In this document: one piece after another, positions 17,377-24,706 of the stretch
How the letters are laid out: each line of letters opens with the position of its first letter
Numbering within the stretch: the first letter of the stretch is position 1
Made by a program: the position numbers and the translations under genes
Assembly (NCBI GenBank): GCA_934322085.1
Contig: CAKRGF010000025.1
Coordinates: forward strand, 1-37,698
DNA: 37,698 nucleotides
Reading direction: 5' to 3'
DNA from: an uncultured Eubacterium sp.
GTDB taxonomy: Bacteria > Bacillota > Clostridia > Lachnospirales > Lachnospiraceae
The notes under the pieces: generated by a model
What the model was told of the DNA's origin: nothing
The model's database searches: none
What the model saw: the letters and a program-made list of their open reading frames with translations, nothing else

Positions 17377-19332
17377 TTACATATTAAATTTTTCCATCGT
17401 CTCCTGCAAAGCATTTACGCTTTCCATCGCATTCTTTGTTTCTTTCGTCATACTTTCACTTGAACTTGTCATGTTCTGTAAATTATCATTTACACTTACT
17501 ACCGCGGATACAAGTTCTGTCTGCGCTGCACTTACATTACCTAAGACAGTGGAAATATTTCGTACTGCGTCCATTACTTCTGCCGCATTCTGCTCCATCG
17601 AGTCGCTAGTTGTTTCATAATAACTAACATCTTCCCGGTACTGATTTGCCAGACCTGCAAATTTATCATAATCCGAAAGAACCGTTTCATCTAAGAATAC
17701 CAGCAAATCATTGCTTTCTGCAGAAAGCATCTTCACGCTCTCCAGCACTTTTTGAGTCAGTTCATTTACTTTCCGGATTTCATTGGATGTATCTTCACTT
17801 AATTTCTTGATTTCTTCTGCCACAACAGCAAAACCTTTGCCTGACTCTCCAGCCCTTGCCGCTTCAATTGAAGCATTTAAAGCAAGAAGATTTGTCTGTG
17901 AAGCAATTTCTTCAATAGATGCTGATACGGTTGTAATCTCCCCAATAATCTGTGTCTGTTCAATCGCTGTCTGCATACGTTTTCGGCTTTCAGTTGCTGT
18001 TGCCACAGCGCTGTTTTTTCCATTCATCAAATTCTGAACGGCTTCATTTACGCGCTCCACAATCTGCTTCGCTTTATCCGACATTTCCTCTGCATAAGCC
18101 GCAAGCGCATTAACTGTACTTGTTGTTTCTTTGCACGTTTCATCAATATTTTGAATATTTGTTGCCTGGGAATCTATATTGGCTCCGGTTTCTTCCATTG
18201 CTGCACTGATTTCCATAATATTCTGATTAATTAAGGAGACCTTGTCATTCGTATTTTCCACTCTGGTATGAATGACATTGGATTCATCTTTTGTTTTGCG
18301 AATCACACCAATAAAACGCTGCTCTAACTCCTGTAATAAATAAGAGATTTCCTCAACCTCATTTTTATGTACATTCTTTTGAGAATCACCGATGACTTTC
18401 TCCCGGATAAATGTCTTCATATTTTCAAGTGGCTTCAAATTTTTCTTCACACTGGCAATTGTAAGAAGAACTACGAGAATCAAAAGGACAACCCCGATTC
18501 CGATAACTAAAATCACACTCTTCACCACTTGTGTTGTTACTACTGATTTCCGCTCCGTTACACCAAATGTCCATCCGGTAGCTGTAATCTGCGCGGTATG
18601 AATAAATTTTGAATATCCATCATAATCTGTTATCTCGGAAGCCTCTTTTACATTAACAGAAAGTGCCTTTGCCAAAGAAGTATTTCCTTCCTCTTTCGGC
18701 AGATAATCCTTATTCTGATGCGAAACAACCATGCCATCGGCATCTAACAAAAAGCCCTGAATGTTTTCATCCGTACTTACATTAGAAACAAGTTTGGTCA
18801 AAGTATCAATCGTAATATCCGCCAGCACAACCGCCTGTTCGCCTTTTATTTCCAGCGGTTCTGCAATGGTAACAATCATTTTCCCGGAAGCAAAATCTTT
18901 ATATGGTGCCGTATAAATCAAACTATTTTTCTTAATGGCCTGCTTCCACCAGTCTCTTGTCGTTGGATCCAGATCTAGTTTAGAATGGTTTGCAGGAAAT
19001 ACTCCTCCATCATATCCAAAGCACAAATAATACATCAATGCCTCTTTATTCTCACTCAAGGCTTTTTCCAGGTAATCCATCACGTGATCCGTATCTTTTG
19101 TGTTCATAAAAGCAATCGTATTCGTAATTGTATGCACCGTGTTTGCCTGCCCCTGCAGCCATTCATTAACCACACGTGCATTGGTCTGTGCCTCTCTGCT
19201 GACATATTGTCTTGTCTGATTTGTCATGTTTGTTTTTAATGCATTCACACTGACAATTTCGCAGACAATAATTGCTGCAACAATAAAAATTGCTGTGTTT
19301 AGTGTAAGTTTCCCCTTAATTGTTTTTTTCAT
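17377..19332 (-). CDS. Methyl-accepting chemotaxis protein (dCache sensor)
   Basis: A 651-aa chemoreceptor. It has TM1 (about 8-28), a double-Cache extracellular sensor (about 35-265; DPTTRDWWKQAIKKNSLIYT then APYKDFASGK, a typical dCache ligand-pocket segment), TM2 (about 275-300), a short HAMP-like linker and an MA domain. The tip reads IASQTNLLALNASIEAARAG followed by ESGKGFAVVAEEI. It differs from the other receptor in sensor and length, so the ligand is probably different. An upstream in-frame ATG at 19350 would place AGGAGG inside the reading frame; the ATG at 19332 lies just after AAGGAGGGGAAAC and is the likely start. Palindromes B and A follow the stop. Confidence 0.95.
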   Translation of the reverse strand: MKKTIKGKLTLNTAIFIVAAIIVCEIVSVNALKTNMTNQTRQYVSREAQTNARVVNEWLQGQANTVHTITNTIAFMNTKDTDHVMDYLEKALSENKEALMYYLCFGYDGGVFPANHSKLDLDPTTRDWWKQAIKKNSLIYTAPYKDFASGKMIVTIAEPLEIKGEQAVVLADITIDTLTKLVSNVSTDENIQGFLLDADGMVVSHQNKDYLPKEEGNTSLAKALSVNVKEASEITDYDGYSKFIHTAQITATGWTFGVTERKSVVTTQVVKSVILVIGIGVVLLILVVLLTIASVKKNLKPLENMKTFIREKVIGDSQKNVHKNEVEEISYLLQELEQRFIGVIRKTKDESNVIHTRVENTNDKVSLINQNIMEISAAMEETGANIDSQATNIQNIDETCKETTSTVNALAAYAEEMSDKAKQIVERVNEAVQNLMNGKNSAVATATESRKRMQTAIEQTQIIGEITTVSASIEEIASQTNLLALNASIEAARAGESGKGFAVVAEEIKKLSEDTSNEIRKVNELTQKVLESVKMLSAESNDLLVFLDETVLSDYDKFAGLANQYREDVSYYETTSDSMEQNAAEVMDAVRNISTVLGNVSAAQTELVSAVVSVNDNLQNMTSSSESMTKETKNAMESVNALQETMEKFNM

Positions 19333-19359
19333 GTTTCCCCTCCTTGACATATAAATAAT

Positions 19360-19649
19360 TTATTCATTGTAAGATGTTTTCTCCATCTTCTCCATCAATT
19401 CAAGTACCCTTTCTTCCGTCTCCTCGCACTCATCTGCAATCTGTGCAATGTTTTTCCCTTTTTCAAGCTTCTTTTTTATCTGCCTGCCTTATGACCCGCT
19501 TCATATCTTTCATCCAATTTCATTTCCCACGTCATATAATTTTCCCTCCATTCTGTGTCATCGCGCATTTCCAGCACACGATGCTGAAGTTTATGAGTGT
19601 ATTCATCCGTTGGCTGATTCGTACTCAGATAATCCAGATTTTGCCCCAT
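19360..19649 (-). pseudogene. Frameshifted C-terminal remnant of an Rpn/PD-(D/E)XK transposase-family protein
   Basis: The first minus-strand frame (ATG at 19649) reads MGQNLDYLSTNQPTDEYTHK and continues with RDDTEWRENYMTWEMKLDER, the typical C-terminal part of Rpn-type (PD-(D/E)XK nuclease family transposase) proteins. It stops at AGR*. The protein continues one frame over as QIKKKLEKGKNIAQIADECE then ETEERVLELMEKME, ending at 19360. The shift is near an A6 run (about 19472-19481). The N-terminal nuclease domain is absent, with stops directly upstream. Its end is 27 bp from the start of the downstream chemoreceptor, whose promoter must lie in or beyond it. A small surviving gene is unlikely. 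Confidence 0.65.
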
Positions 19650-19721
19650 GCCTTACTTATCTCTTATAGTCTAACATCATTTTCTATAACACGCAAGACA
19701 AAACATATCACATGCGTGCCC

Positions 19722-21491
19722 CTATTCATCCGTTTTCATCAGCCCTTTTAACAACTTCTTATCCGAAATCGTTTTTACTTGTTTTGCTTTAATTGTAAAC
19801 CATTTTTCCTGCTTCTCAAGCGTTCTATACTTGCCGGTCACATCTTCAATCCGGCAATTTCCTTGTTCGTCTCCACAAAAAGTATACACTTTATCCGAGA
19901 CTACCTTTTCCTGTTTGTCTTTTTGCGCCACACGCACAACTCTTTTATCCGGTGTCGCATTATCCTCATACATATAATCAATTGCCATTTCTACCATGTT
20001 CGTTTCCTTTTCAAGTGTAAGCCATTTTTCCCGATTTTTCATATATGTCTTTCCTTCCACATAATCAAAATCAATATAACTGACACCTGTATTCACCGTC
20101 TGCGTCTGCTTTGTTTCCACATCATAGCAATAATAATTTTCATAATCCGGCATCGGCTTTCCATACCGGTCTTTCAGTGGTTTCTCTGACAAATAAACGG
20201 ATACCTTGTAAATAATTTTCCCCTTTTTTTCCTGCCTTACATTACTTAAATTTTCATACTTTAAATCTGCAATTTCACAATACCGCCCTACATGCTTTAA
20301 CACCGTTTTTTTGTTGTCTTTCACCAAAATAGCGAGAAATTCTTTTTTCGATGCGGTGTAAATAACTCCATTTTCCACAGCTCCCGGAATCGCCTTGATT
20401 TTTTTCTTTTCATACGTTCCATCTTCATGGAATTTATAATACAATATCTCAGCAATTTTTTCGCCAATTTCAATTCCCGCTGCCACTTCTTTTGTATCCT
20501 TATCAAAAGAAAAGCCGGGCATTTCGTCCATGATTTTTTTCCACTCGCCATTTTTTAATGATATCTGCCACAACCAACTAAAACTATGATACTTAGCAGG
20601 CACAATCATCGATACATAAACATAATCTCCACAGGAAAATAAAAATTCTAACGACCATCTATCCTCCTCGGCATTCTTCTTTTCCTCTTTGTCAGAATTG
20701 CTTCCCACCTTATGAAATCCCAACTGGATACTGCCGGCATAAAGCGTCGATGATGTTAAAATGTATTGTTTTCCATCCAGTTCCATGATATCTGTTGGCC
20801 GGCCTTCTTCAATTGAAATCTCCTTCATGACCTTTCCAAAAAAATCAAATACAATTAACTTTTCAGCAATCTGCGCAATCACATACTGTCCGCTCTCATT
20901 CACTGCAAATAACGAATCATCATAATTTTCAACACTTTCACGATATGTATATACAGCCGGAACCTTCATCGTCTTTGGATTCCAAAAATAAATCTTTATT
21001 TTTGATTTTGTTCCCGAATCAAAAGACACAAACAAGTCCCCCACACGATAACACTCATCAATTGTATTGAATGGAATCGAAAAAGACTCCTGCGAAAGAC
21101 TTTTCTTAAACTCCTGTTTTTCAATGATAAATTCTTCCCCTCTTTTTAATCCCGCCCTTGATGTGGAAGAAAGGTTCGCCGTTTTCGCTACATTTTCCTT
21201 TTTAACAATAATCCCCATATATTTTCTACTCGCACAAAAAATACCAATAACAGCAAGAACCTCTAAGAAAAAAATAACGGGAACCCCCACATAAAACTTG
21301 GCCTTGCGTATTTTGTGATGAAAAACATGCATTCCGGCAAACGCGCCTATCACGCCAAAGACAGCGGCAATAAGAAGGGTAGTTTCCGGGATTCTCCACT
21401 TATTGTGAACTGCTTTATACTTGTCCACTCCGTAAATCAAAAATACAATTCCATTTAAAATGGAATATGCTGCCAAAAAATACGCTATCAT
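19722..21491 (-). CDS. DUF1294 membrane domain fused to a large unknown extracytoplasmic region
   Basis: A 589-aa protein. Residues 1-90 match DUF1294, a small membrane domain of unknown function: TM segments at about 3-22, 37-57 and 66-86, with VDKYKAVHNKWRIPETTLLI and the basic MHVFHHKIRKAKFY. DUF1294 proteins are usually only about 90-120 aa. Here a further 490 residues follow, rich in repeated beta-strand-like stretches (for example FLFSCGDYVYVSMIVPAKYH and MELDGKQYILTSSTLYAG), suggestive of a beta-propeller, with no recognised catalytic motif. The ATG at 21491 follows AGGAGG, 9 bp after hydE, so it belongs to that operon. Function unknown. Confidence 0.75.
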   Translation of the reverse strand: MIAYFLAAYSILNGIVFLIYGVDKYKAVHNKWRIPETTLLIAAVFGVIGAFAGMHVFHHKIRKAKFYVGVPVIFFLEVLAVIGIFCASRKYMGIIVKKENVAKTANLSSTSRAGLKRGEEFIIEKQEFKKSLSQESFSIPFNTIDECYRVGDLFVSFDSGTKSKIKIYFWNPKTMKVPAVYTYRESVENYDDSLFAVNESGQYVIAQIAEKLIVFDFFGKVMKEISIEEGRPTDIMELDGKQYILTSSTLYAGSIQLGFHKVGSNSDKEEKKNAEEDRWSLEFLFSCGDYVYVSMIVPAKYHSFSWLWQISLKNGEWKKIMDEMPGFSFDKDTKEVAAGIEIGEKIAEILYYKFHEDGTYEKKKIKAIPGAVENGVIYTASKKEFLAILVKDNKKTVLKHVGRYCEIADLKYENLSNVRQEKKGKIIYKVSVYLSEKPLKDRYGKPMPDYENYYCYDVETKQTQTVNTGVSYIDFDYVEGKTYMKNREKWLTLEKETNMVEMAIDYMYEDNATPDKRVVRVAQKDKQEKVVSDKVYTFCGDEQGNCRIEDVTGKYRTLEKQEKWFTIKAKQVKTISDKKLLKGLMKTDE

Positions 21492-21500
21492 ACGTTCCTC

Positions 21501-22550
21501 CTATTTCTCAATCCGGCTGTCTCCCCGGTCAGTCACAATCCGGTAGCCAACCGATTCCACACGCCTGCTTAAACAATCTTTACACTGTGCCGACTCTTCC
21601 CCGGTACATATTTTATTATCATACAGCTCGTACTTTTTCCGCACAGAAACCGGTGATAAATTTGGCATTAATACATTCGCTCCTGCCAATAATCCCTGCT
21701 CCCGTCCATCCGGTGCAATTGTTCCAAGTGCTGTCGTCGCAGGAAGTAACACCCCCGGAAACATCAGACGAAGAATACTTAATAATAAAAGTGTCTGCTC
21801 ATAGGAACCATTTTCTTCTGCACCAAATGGTGTATCCTGATGGGCAAGAAACGGTCCGATTCCAATCATATGGGGTTTCAGTTCCTGCAAAAATTCAAAA
21901 TCTTCAACAAGACACTCCACCGTCTGTCCCGGCGAGCCTACCATAAAACCAGCACCTACTTCATATCCAAGTTCACGTAAGGTAAATAAACATTCTTTAC
22001 GATTTTTAAGTTTCATTTCCTGCGGATGCAATTTTCTATAGTGAGCATCGTCCGCCGTCTCGTGGCGCAGAAGGTAACGGTCTGCCCCTGCCTCACGAAA
22101 ACATTCATATTCCTCTTTGGTGCGCTCTCCGATAGACAACGTCACTGCACAATCCGGAAATTGTTTCTTTAATTCCCGGACAATCGAAGCCACCCGCTCT
22201 TTTGTAAACCAGCCATCTTCGCCGCCTTGCAGCACAAAGGTACGAAATCCTAGTTCATATCCTTCTTTGGCGCAGGACAAAATTTCTTCCGGCGTCAGAC
22301 GGTACCGCTCCACTTTTGCGTTACTTTTGCGTATCCCGCAGTAATAACAATCATTGCGGCAGATATTTGTAAATTCAATCAGCCCCCGTACAAATACGTC
22401 CTTCCCATAAATCTTCTCCCGGACTTCTCTCGCCTGTGCGGCAAGAAACTCTCGGTCCTCTCTATTTGCTGTTTCAAGAAGTTGTATCATTTCATTCCTG
22501 TCTAATTTCTTCTCCTGTCGAAGACGCATAATCCTCTCGCGGTTGTTCAT
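21501..22550 (-). CDS. hydE: [FeFe]-hydrogenase H-cluster maturase HydE (radical SAM)
   Basis: A 349-aa radical SAM enzyme that helps build the H-cluster. The SAM cluster motif is Cys64-x3-Cys68-x2-Cys71 in FTNICRNDCYYCGIRKSN, a hallmark of HydE. GGEDGWFTKERV and RHETADDAHYRKLHP are also characteristic. A C-terminal ICTGEESAQCKDC supplies the second, accessory cluster cysteines found in some HydE proteins. An in-frame start at 22598 is possible, but the ATG at 22550 has GGAGGA eight nt upstream and gives the usual N-terminus. It overlaps the preceding gene by 59 bp. HydF, HydG and the hydrogenase are not in the window. Confidence 0.93.
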   Translation of the reverse strand: MNNRERIMRLRQEKKLDRNEMIQLLETANREDREFLAAQAREVREKIYGKDVFVRGLIEFTNICRNDCYYCGIRKSNAKVERYRLTPEEILSCAKEGYELGFRTFVLQGGEDGWFTKERVASIVRELKKQFPDCAVTLSIGERTKEEYECFREAGADRYLLRHETADDAHYRKLHPQEMKLKNRKECLFTLRELGYEVGAGFMVGSPGQTVECLVEDFEFLQELKPHMIGIGPFLAHQDTPFGAEENGSYEQTLLLLSILRLMFPGVLLPATTALGTIAPDGREQGLLAGANVLMPNLSPVSVRKKYELYDNKICTGEESAQCKDCLSRRVESVGYRIVTDRGDSRIEK

Positions 22551-22923
22551 CTTCTGATTCCTCCATCTCTTCCGAGGAAGCGTGCAGACACACTTCACTC
22601 TGCCCGTGTAATTTTTTTGCTAAGTCAAACTTCAAAATCTGCTTTCGTCTTACATTATGTCCAACAACTTCCCGATATTTTGCATTTACAAATCCAAGAA
22701 TCTTAGGAAGAGCCTCGCCGACACCCGGCACATCATAATACACCGCCACTACTACATAATTCATCGGCCCAGTCTGGTAAAGCTGCAAATCGGCAAAAAA
22801 TTCACCACAATTCTCCTTCAGATATGCATCAAGATACTTTACCAGTGCACAATAACGCTCCTGCCATCCGGCATTTACATAGGACATACTGACATCATAC
22901 AAAAAATTATTCTTTTCTGACAT
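22492..22923 (-). CDS. Unknown 143-aa protein upstream of hydE
   Basis: I do not recognise a family. The protein (MSEKNNFLYDVSMSYVNAGW...) looks like a soluble mixed alpha/beta domain up to about residue 115 (YQTGPMNYVVVAVYYDVPGV, then LPKILGFVNAKYREVVGHNV). It is followed by an acidic tail (SSEEMEESEDEQPREDYASS) encoded in the stretch overlapping hydE. The 59-bp overlap with hydE and a shared promoter suggest a linked role (inference). It does not look like the short TM1266-type regulators found with hydrogenase genes. A TTG twelve bases upstream is in frame; the ATG at 22923 is preferred, with a weak GGGGA site. Confidence 0.7.
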   Translation of the reverse strand: MSEKNNFLYDVSMSYVNAGWQERYCALVKYLDAYLKENCGEFFADLQLYQTGPMNYVVVAVYYDVPGVGEALPKILGFVNAKYREVVGHNVRRKQILKFDLAKKLHGQSEVCLHASSEEMEESEDEQPREDYASSTGEEIRQE

Positions 22924-22953
22924 ATAAATCCCCAAAGAAATATCTTCACACTT

Positions 22954-22982
22954 ATTATATGAAACTCCTCTGTTTTTGTCAT
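22954..22982 (-). promoter_or_regulatory. Promoter of the hydE operon
   Basis: ATGACA (22977-22982), 17 nt and TATAAT (22954-22959) on the minus strand, 31 bp before the ATG at 22923. Palindrome C begins 8 bp upstream of its -35 box. Confidence 0.65.
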
Positions 22983-22990
22983 CCTTTTTT

Positions 22991-23196
22991 CAAATGTTTG
23001 TTGCTTTTAAAATTTTTAGGTTTCAGTAAATTAGCAGGAAAAGTTTGTGGTGCGTGAGCGCTCCCGCTCAACAAACACGTAGGGGTATCGGCATGCAAAA
23101 TACGCAATGCCAGATACCCACGTGTTTGTACTCACTTACCACAAATCTTTTCCTGCTAATTTACTGAAACCTAAAATGATAAGCAACTAACATTTG
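22991..23196 (+). repeat. Large structured palindrome, copy C
   Basis: 206 bp with long arms. Outer CAAATGTT...GTTGCTT is imperfect; inner AGGTTTCAGTAAATTAGCAG continues with GAAAAG and is matched perfectly on the other side. Then TTTGTGGT/ACCACAAA, GTGAG/CTCAC, the 12-nt bulge CGCTCCCGCTCA (23059-23070) facing one A, ACAAACACGT/ACGTGTTTGT, an AG bulge, GGGTATC/GATACCC and loop GCAAAATACGCA. Its bulged face points to the hydE operon promoter. Confidence 0.92.
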
Positions 23197-23289
23197 ATGC
23201 AAACCAACCCTATGGGGCAAATCAAGGAAAAAAGCGTTGTTTTAAAACTGCGCACCTAATTCATGCAGGGAAGATTCACTAACAAGTAT
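23197..23289. other. Non-coding spacer between palindromes C and D
   Basis: No gene or promoter seen. The stretch from CAACCCTAT onward resembles the sequence after palindrome E (about 35910-35960): both read CAACCCTAT, an A-rich stretch with AAAAAG, then GTTGT and AAAAC. They may be decayed copies of the same flanking DNA. Confidence 0.35.
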
Positions 23290-23479
23290 CTGCTGGCAGC
23301 TTATTAGGCTTGCATTTAATCATCAAGAAAAGTTCGTGAAGAGCGGGTACAAACACGTGGGTATCTGGCATTGCGTATTTTGCATGCCGATACCCCTACG
23401 CGTTTGTCAAACGAGAGTGCCCGCGAAGCACAAATTTTTCTTGATGATTTATGGAATCCTTAACAACTGCCAACCCCTG
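23290..23479 (-). repeat. Large structured palindrome, copy D
   Basis: About 190 bp, opposite in orientation to copy C. On the minus strand it starts CAGGGGTTGGCAG, passes GGATTCCATAAATCATCAAG, then GCGGG/CCCGC, a diverged 12-nt bulge (CACTCTCGTTTG) facing one A, ACAAAC/GTTTGT, an AG bulge, GGGTATC/GATACCC and loop GCAAAATACGCA. The outer arm AATCATCAAGAAAA is shared with copy E. The bulged face points to the promoter of the gene at 23560. Confidence 0.9.
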
Positions 23480-23491
23480 ATTTGTCAACAC

Positions 23492-23521
23492 TTGACATCT
23501 ATTTATGCTCTGTAGTAAAAT
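23492..23521 (+). promoter_or_regulatory. Promoter of the glycerophosphotransferase operon
   Basis: TTGACA (23492-23497), 18 nt and TAAAAT (23516-23521), 38 bp before the ATG at 23560. Confidence 0.7.
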
Positions 23522-23559
23522 ATTGAGGTTATGAAAAAGGAAAGAGGAAGCATTTTAAT

Positions 23560-24687
23560 ATGAAAGCAAAAATACGAATAGCACGACTTCTTCAGTACCT
23601 GCTGTTTTTTATTCCGGTCAAAAAAAACCGGATTATGTTTTATGCAAATAACCGCAAGGGCTATGTGTGCAACCCAAGTGTTCTTATGGAGTCGTTTTGG
23701 TTAAAACATCCAGGAGAATACGAACTAATCTGGGTCACCCGTTTTCCGGAAACCTGTACGATGCGGACCGGAATTACAGTCGTTCGCCAGCGAAGCTTAA
23801 GCTATTTTAAATTATTTCTGCGCTGTGGTATTTTTATCACTAACGATATGATTGATGAGGCACTTGTCAAAAAAAGAGGACAGACATTTTTGACAACCTG
23901 GCATGGTGGCGGTGCTTATAAAAAAGTCGGCAAAGAAACAATAAACGAAGATAAAACATTTGCCGCAAATTTTGACAAATGGTATAAACGGTTAGATTAC
24001 TTTGTGTCTTCCTGTCAGGCATGCACCGACATGTACGCCGAAGCATTTTCGCTAGACCGAAAAATCTTTCTGGAAACCGGAACACCAAGAAACGATATTT
24101 TCTTTTCGGAGCATCCGGAAATCAAAAAACGTGTACAGGACTTTTATCATATAAGCGAGCAGACAAAAATTTTGCTTTTCGCGCCAAGTTTTCAGATGAC
24201 TGCTCCGGAAAAAGAGCAGTATGATTTGCGCTATTTATCAGAAACAATTGACCGTTTAGAAGAAGCGACCAAAAGCAACTGGATTGTTCTTTACCGCTCG
24301 CACTATTTCCGTGAGGAAACAAGCGAATCTCTTGATGAGCGGATTCTTGATGGAAATTCCTATTACGAAATGCAGGATTTACTTTACACCAGCGATTTAC
24401 TGGTAACCGATTTTTCCTCCTGCATCTGGGATTTTGCCCTGACCGGGCGCCCGGTTTTCTTATTGGAAAATCGCCTGAAAGAATACGAACAAATGGACCG
24501 CGGTTTCTTTGTTCCATATGACACATGGCCGTATTTGAAATGCAAAGACATTGCAGCACTTCCCGACATGGCAGTCAAATACCGGGATGAAGACTTCACA
24601 ACTTTGTACAAACAGCATTTTGAAACCATGGGTTCTTTTGAAAAAGGAACAGCATGTGAACAAATTCTTCATATATTAGAGAACTAA
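23560..24687 (+). CDS. CDP-glycerol glycerophosphotransferase family protein (TagB/TagF-like)
   Basis: A 375-aa member of the Glyphos_transf family, GT-B enzymes that move glycerol phosphate (or ribitol phosphate) from a CDP donor onto a wall polymer at the inner membrane face. Diagnostic blocks: TTWHGGGAYKKVGKETINED (His for catalysis), the YRSH loop, and the C-terminal donor site LLVTDFSSCIWDFALTGRPV. An N-terminal hydrophobic/basic patch (RIARLLQYLLFFIPVKKNR) probably holds it at the membrane. Length is like TagB (about 380 aa), which adds the first unit, but the exact acceptor cannot be told. It is followed after 19 bp by a second family member with ribosome site AAGGAG. Confidence 0.88.
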   Translation: MKAKIRIARLLQYLLFFIPVKKNRIMFYANNRKGYVCNPSVLMESFWLKHPGEYELIWVTRFPETCTMRTGITVVRQRSLSYFKLFLRCGIFITNDMIDEALVKKRGQTFLTTWHGGGAYKKVGKETINEDKTFAANFDKWYKRLDYFVSSCQACTDMYAEAFSLDRKIFLETGTPRNDIFFSEHPEIKKRVQDFYHISEQTKILLFAPSFQMTAPEKEQYDLRYLSETIDRLEEATKSNWIVLYRSHYFREETSESLDERILDGNSYYEMQDLLYTSDLLVTDFSSCIWDFALTGRPVFLLENRLKEYEQMDRGFFVPYDTWPYLKCKDIAALPDMAVKYRDEDFTTLYKQHFETMGSFEKGTACEQILHILEN

Positions 24688-24706
24688 GAATGTAAGGAGT
24701 AATAAA

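Noticed and set aside
19690..19721. Terminator after the DUF1294 fusion gene
   Set aside because: CACGCA and TGCGTG could pair, but the stem is six bases with a long loop and no T run.
17065..23479. CRISPR array or plain terminators as explanation for the repeats
   Set aside because: There are only two copies per site, no regular spacers and no cas genes. Terminator function fits B and perhaps A, but C, D and E lie upstream of promoters.
22991..23479. Invertible promoter switch between palindromes C and D
   Set aside because: The inverted segment between the cores contains no promoter, and both flanking promoters lie outside it; no recombinase gene is near.
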